Assembly (NCBI GenBank): GCA_013812515.1
Contig: JACCTI010000007.1
Location: 1 to 8,049, forward strand
Length of the DNA stretch: 8,049 bases
Direction: 5' to 3'
Origin: Chthoniobacterales bacterium
Lineage (GTDB): Bacteria; Verrucomicrobiota; Verrucomicrobiia; Chthoniobacterales; UBA10450
The notes under the pieces are model-generated. The model had not been told where the DNA came from. It did no database searches and saw only the letters and a list, made by a program, of their open reading frames with translations. Of the stretch, positions 5,769-8,049 are shown in pieces (the stretch's first letter is position 1; each line of letters starts with the position of its first letter). Both the position numbers and the translations under genes were made by a program.

Positions 5769-7814
5769 GTGAACCCGAAGAGATTCTTTCGCGAGCTGAG
5801 ACGCCGCAACATCTACCGCGCGGCCGTAGGTTATGCCGCCGCCGCCTGGTTGCTGATCCAAATCGCGACGCAGACTCTGCCGTTTTTTGAGACACCCGCC
5901 TGGGCGGTCCGGCTGATCATTGTGCTGCTGCTGGCCGGATTTCCTTTCGCCCTGGTCTGGGCCTGGATGTTCGAGCTGACCTCCGAGGGAATCGTTCGCA
6001 CGGAAGATGTGCCGCCGGAAACGGCGATCACTCGCGCCTCCGGCCGCAAGATCGACTTCCTTATCATTTGCGTTCTGACTCTGGCGATCGCTGTGCTCGT
6101 GTTCGATCGATTCCGTTCGAAAGTCCGGCAGGAGAGATCAAACGCAGGGGAAAAGAGCATCGCGGTTTTGCCATTCGATAACTTCAGTGAAGACAAAGAG
6201 AAGGCGTTTTTTGCTGACGGGATTCAAGACGACATCCTGACGAGCCTTGCGAAAATCCGTGACTTGAAGGTCATCAGCCGCACGTCCGTCATGCGTTACA
6301 AAGGAGCGGAGAAAACGAACATTCGAGAAATCGCGAAGGCGCTCGGCGCGGCCAACATTCTCGAAGGAAGCGTGCGCGGCTCGGGCAATCGCGTGAAGGT
6401 CAGTGTGCAATTGCTCGACGCGCTCGCGGATCATCATCTTTGGGCGGAATCGTATGATCGCACGATCTCTGATGCGCTGACGTTGCAGGGCGAACTCGCG
6501 ACCGAGATCGCGGAGAAACTGCGCGCTACGCTCACGCCGGCAGAGAAAGCCCGCGTGCAAACGAAGCCGACAGAGAACGCGGACGCTTACGTTCTTTACC
6601 TGCGAGCGCGGCAGTATGAAACGGGTCCTGACACGCTCTTGCAGGATTACAAAACCGCGGAGCAACTCTACACCAGCGCCCTTGCGCTGGACCCGGACTT
6701 CGCGCTCGCGCATGCGCGCCTTGCTACCACGCGTGGCGCAATTTTTCATTACTACGAACCGACAGACGCTTGGAAGACGAAGCTGCTCGCCGGAGCGCAG
6801 GAAGCTTTGCGCCTCCAGCCGGATTTGGGTGAAGGCCATGTCGCGCTCGGCCTCTATCATTATTGGATCGAACGCGATTACGACCGCGCCTTGGAGGAAT
6901 TCCGGCTTGCCCTGCAGACGCTGCCGAATGACGGCAATGTCCGCTCTTTGATGGCTGCGATCCAGCGCCGGCAAGGGAAGTGGCCGGAAGCAGCGAAATC
7001 GTACGAGCAGGTGGAAGAAGTCGATCCGCAGAATGCGAACATCGTCCGGAATCTGTTATTCACCTACACGGCCATGCGGCGATGGCCGGAAGCAGAGCGA
7101 GCGGCGGAGCGATTGCGCGCCCTGGCCCCGGATTCAACCAATTCGAGAATCCAGGCCGCTTACGTCGACTTCTGGGCGCGAGGGAGCACCACCGCGCTGA
7201 AAACAACGCTCGCGCAAATCCCGCCGGGCGTGGATCCGGACGGCAACGTGACGGCCGGCCGCTGGGACGTTGCGATGATTGAGCGCGACTTCGCCGCGGC
7301 CGAGCAGTCGTTAGTTGCCTCGCCTCTGGAAGGCGTTTCGTATCTGAATGGCCAGATGACTGCGAAAACATTTCTCCAAGGGTGCATCGCTCTTGCGAAA
7401 GGGGATTCCGCGCAAGCACAAGCAAGCTTTCAGTCGGCAGTCCCGGGTTTTGAGGCCGCGGTGCAGGAATCCCCCGACGACGCGACCCGTCACGCTAACC
7501 TGGGGCTGCTCTCTGCGTTTCTCGGCCGGAAAGAAACGGCGATGGAGGAGGGCCGGCGCGCGGTGGAGCTGATGCCGGAATCAAAGGATGCGTTCGACGG
7601 CGCGATCATGAACTCCGTCCTTGCGCTCATTTACGCCCGTGTCGGCGAGGCCGATCTCGCGCTGCGGTTGTTGGAGCGGCTGATCAAAACACCGGGCGCA
7701 GTCGACAGCGCGCTTTACAGCGTGACGCTGAACGATCTGCGCGCGCGTTGGGTTTGGGATCCGCTTCGCAATGAGGCGCGCTTTCAGCAGCTCATTGCTG
7801 GTGAGGGGAATTAA
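5769..7814 (+). CDS. Membrane-anchored FlgO/TolB-like tetratricopeptide repeat protein
   Basis: The 681-residue product starts at a GTG with the family's conserved opening (NPKRFFRELRRRNIYRAAVGYA), which fixes the start although no strong Shine-Dalgarno sequence is visible. Three hydrophobic helices follow, at about 17-36, 47-69 and 95-112. The FlgO/TolB N-terminal-like fold begins at SIAVLPFDNFSEDKEKAFFADGI (about 130-152) and continues through LKVISRTSVMRYKG, ALGAANILEGSVRGSGNRVKVSVQLLD and HLWAESYDR. From about 290 to the C-terminus there are helical repeats; several carry TPR signatures such as AEQLYTSALALDPDFALAHARLA and ALEEFRLALQTLPND. The family occurs in many copies in soil bacteria. 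In relatives the same module is fused to winged-helix, adenylate cyclase or Ser/Thr kinase domains; none is present here. It probably acts as a membrane scaffold or sensor; partners are unknown. The gene ends 1 bp before the nnrD stop on the other strand. Confidence 0.85.
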   Translation: MNPKRFFRELRRRNIYRAAVGYAAAAWLLIQIATQTLPFFETPAWAVRLIIVLLLAGFPFALVWAWMFELTSEGIVRTEDVPPETAITRASGRKIDFLIICVLTLAIAVLVFDRFRSKVRQERSNAGEKSIAVLPFDNFSEDKEKAFFADGIQDDILTSLAKIRDLKVISRTSVMRYKGAEKTNIREIAKALGAANILEGSVRGSGNRVKVSVQLLDALADHHLWAESYDRTISDALTLQGELATEIAEKLRATLTPAEKARVQTKPTENADAYVLYLRARQYETGPDTLLQDYKTAEQLYTSALALDPDFALAHARLATTRGAIFHYYEPTDAWKTKLLAGAQEALRLQPDLGEGHVALGLYHYWIERDYDRALEEFRLALQTLPNDGNVRSLMAAIQRRQGKWPEAAKSYEQVEEVDPQNANIVRNLLFTYTAMRRWPEAERAAERLRALAPDSTNSRIQAAYVDFWARGSTTALKTTLAQIPPGVDPDGNVTAGRWDVAMIERDFAAAEQSLVASPLEGVSYLNGQMTAKTFLQGCIALAKGDSAQAQASFQSAVPGFEAAVQESPDDATRHANLGLLSAFLGRKETAMEEGRRAVELMPESKDAFDGAIMNSVLALIYARVGEADLALRLLERLIKTPGAVDSALYSVTLNDLRARWVWDPLRNEARFQQLIAGEGN

Positions 7815-7815
7815 G

Positions 7816-8049
7816 TCAGGCGAGTTCGCGGAAAGCCGCGCCGAGATGCATGAGAAGATCGCTCGGCAGAAGTGACTGCTCGCTCGCTGTTCCGTTGAAG
7901 ATTGCGATCTCAGCCGCGCGCCCGCAGACCCATGCGCCGGTGCGAGCCGCATCGTACGCTGTGAGTTTCTGCGTGATGAGCGCGGCGCAGACCCCTGTTA
8001 GCACATCGCCCATTCCGCCGGTCGCCATGCCGGGATTTCCGGTGGTGTT
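7816..8049 (-). CDS. nnrD: ADP-dependent NAD(P)H-hydrate dehydratase, C-terminal fragment (cut by the window end)
   Basis: The 77 visible residues begin inside the conserved glycine-rich TTGNPGMATGGMGDVLTG motif, which forms part of the nucleotide and substrate site in the ribokinase-like dehydratase domain; GGMGDVL includes the catalytic Asp. The protein ends shortly after with a helical tail, LLPSDLLMHLGAAFRELA, the normal end of the domain. The enzyme uses ADP (or ATP in eukaryotes) to dehydrate the damaged S-NAD(P)H hydrate back to NAD(P)H. In many bacteria it is the C-terminal half of a bifunctional protein with an N-terminal NAD(P)H-hydrate epimerase; that part would lie beyond the window, so the form here cannot be decided. 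It converges on the TPR gene with a 1-bp gap between stop codons, leaving no room for a separate intergenic terminator. Confidence 0.92.
   Translation of the reverse strand, partial: NTTGNPGMATGGMGDVLTGVCAALITQKLTAYDAARTGAWVCGRAAEIAIFNGTASEQSLLPSDLLMHLGAAFRELA

Noticed and set aside
6138..6974. 278-residue open frame on the - strand opposite the TPR gene
   Set aside because: It is antisense to the well-supported FlgO/TPR coding sequence, and the Arg-rich composition is typical of GC-rich shadow frames.

Overview
The window is GC-rich bacterial chromosome. It most likely comes from a soil-type Verrucomicrobiota, a Chthoniobacterales-like lineage. That placement is inferred from the style of the membrane-anchored TolB/FlgO-TPR protein, the style of HolA and UvrB, and the dispersed palindromic repeats. 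No rRNA or other decisive marker is present. I see no prophage, CRISPR array, transposase, tRNA or secondary-metabolite genes.

Layout from left to right. Bases 2-148 are the C-terminus of a small membrane protein (DUF4870/Tic20-like) on the + strand. A 129-bp structured intergenic repeat follows (203-331). holA (DNA polymerase III delta subunit) runs on the - strand at 410-1522. Divergent from it on the + strand is an exported alpha/beta-hydrolase of the tripeptidyl-aminopeptidase (TAP) type (1566-3114), whose frame is broken by two separate single-base deletions. It overlaps by 12 bp, tail to tail, with uvrB (3103-5355, - strand). A 413-bp divergent intergenic region (5356-5768) contains a diverged direct repeat enclosed by a 10-bp inverted repeat. 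A 681-residue membrane protein with a FlgO/TolB-like domain and TPRs (5769-7814, + strand) follows. The window closes with the C-terminus of ADP-dependent NAD(P)H-hydrate dehydratase (7816-8049, - strand, cut by the window end).

The intact genes are mostly housekeeping: holA for replication, uvrB for nucleotide excision repair and nnrD for repair of damaged NAD(P)H. Orientation alternates, so these are single-gene units and not a pathway operon. I see no evidence of a multi-gene novel system.

The most unusual signal is inside uvrB. The protein carries an extra block of about 67 residues between the helicase SATP motif and the conserved VEQIIRPTGLLDP segment. Part of that block is encoded by a near-perfect DNA palindrome (two 21-nt arms matching at 18 of 21 positions, 16-nt loop) that keeps the reading frame. 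This looks like a palindromic repeat element captured in frame inside an essential-type repair gene, comparable in concept to the Rickettsia palindromic elements. The two intergenic repeat structures point to the same theme: a genome seeded with short, structured repeats.
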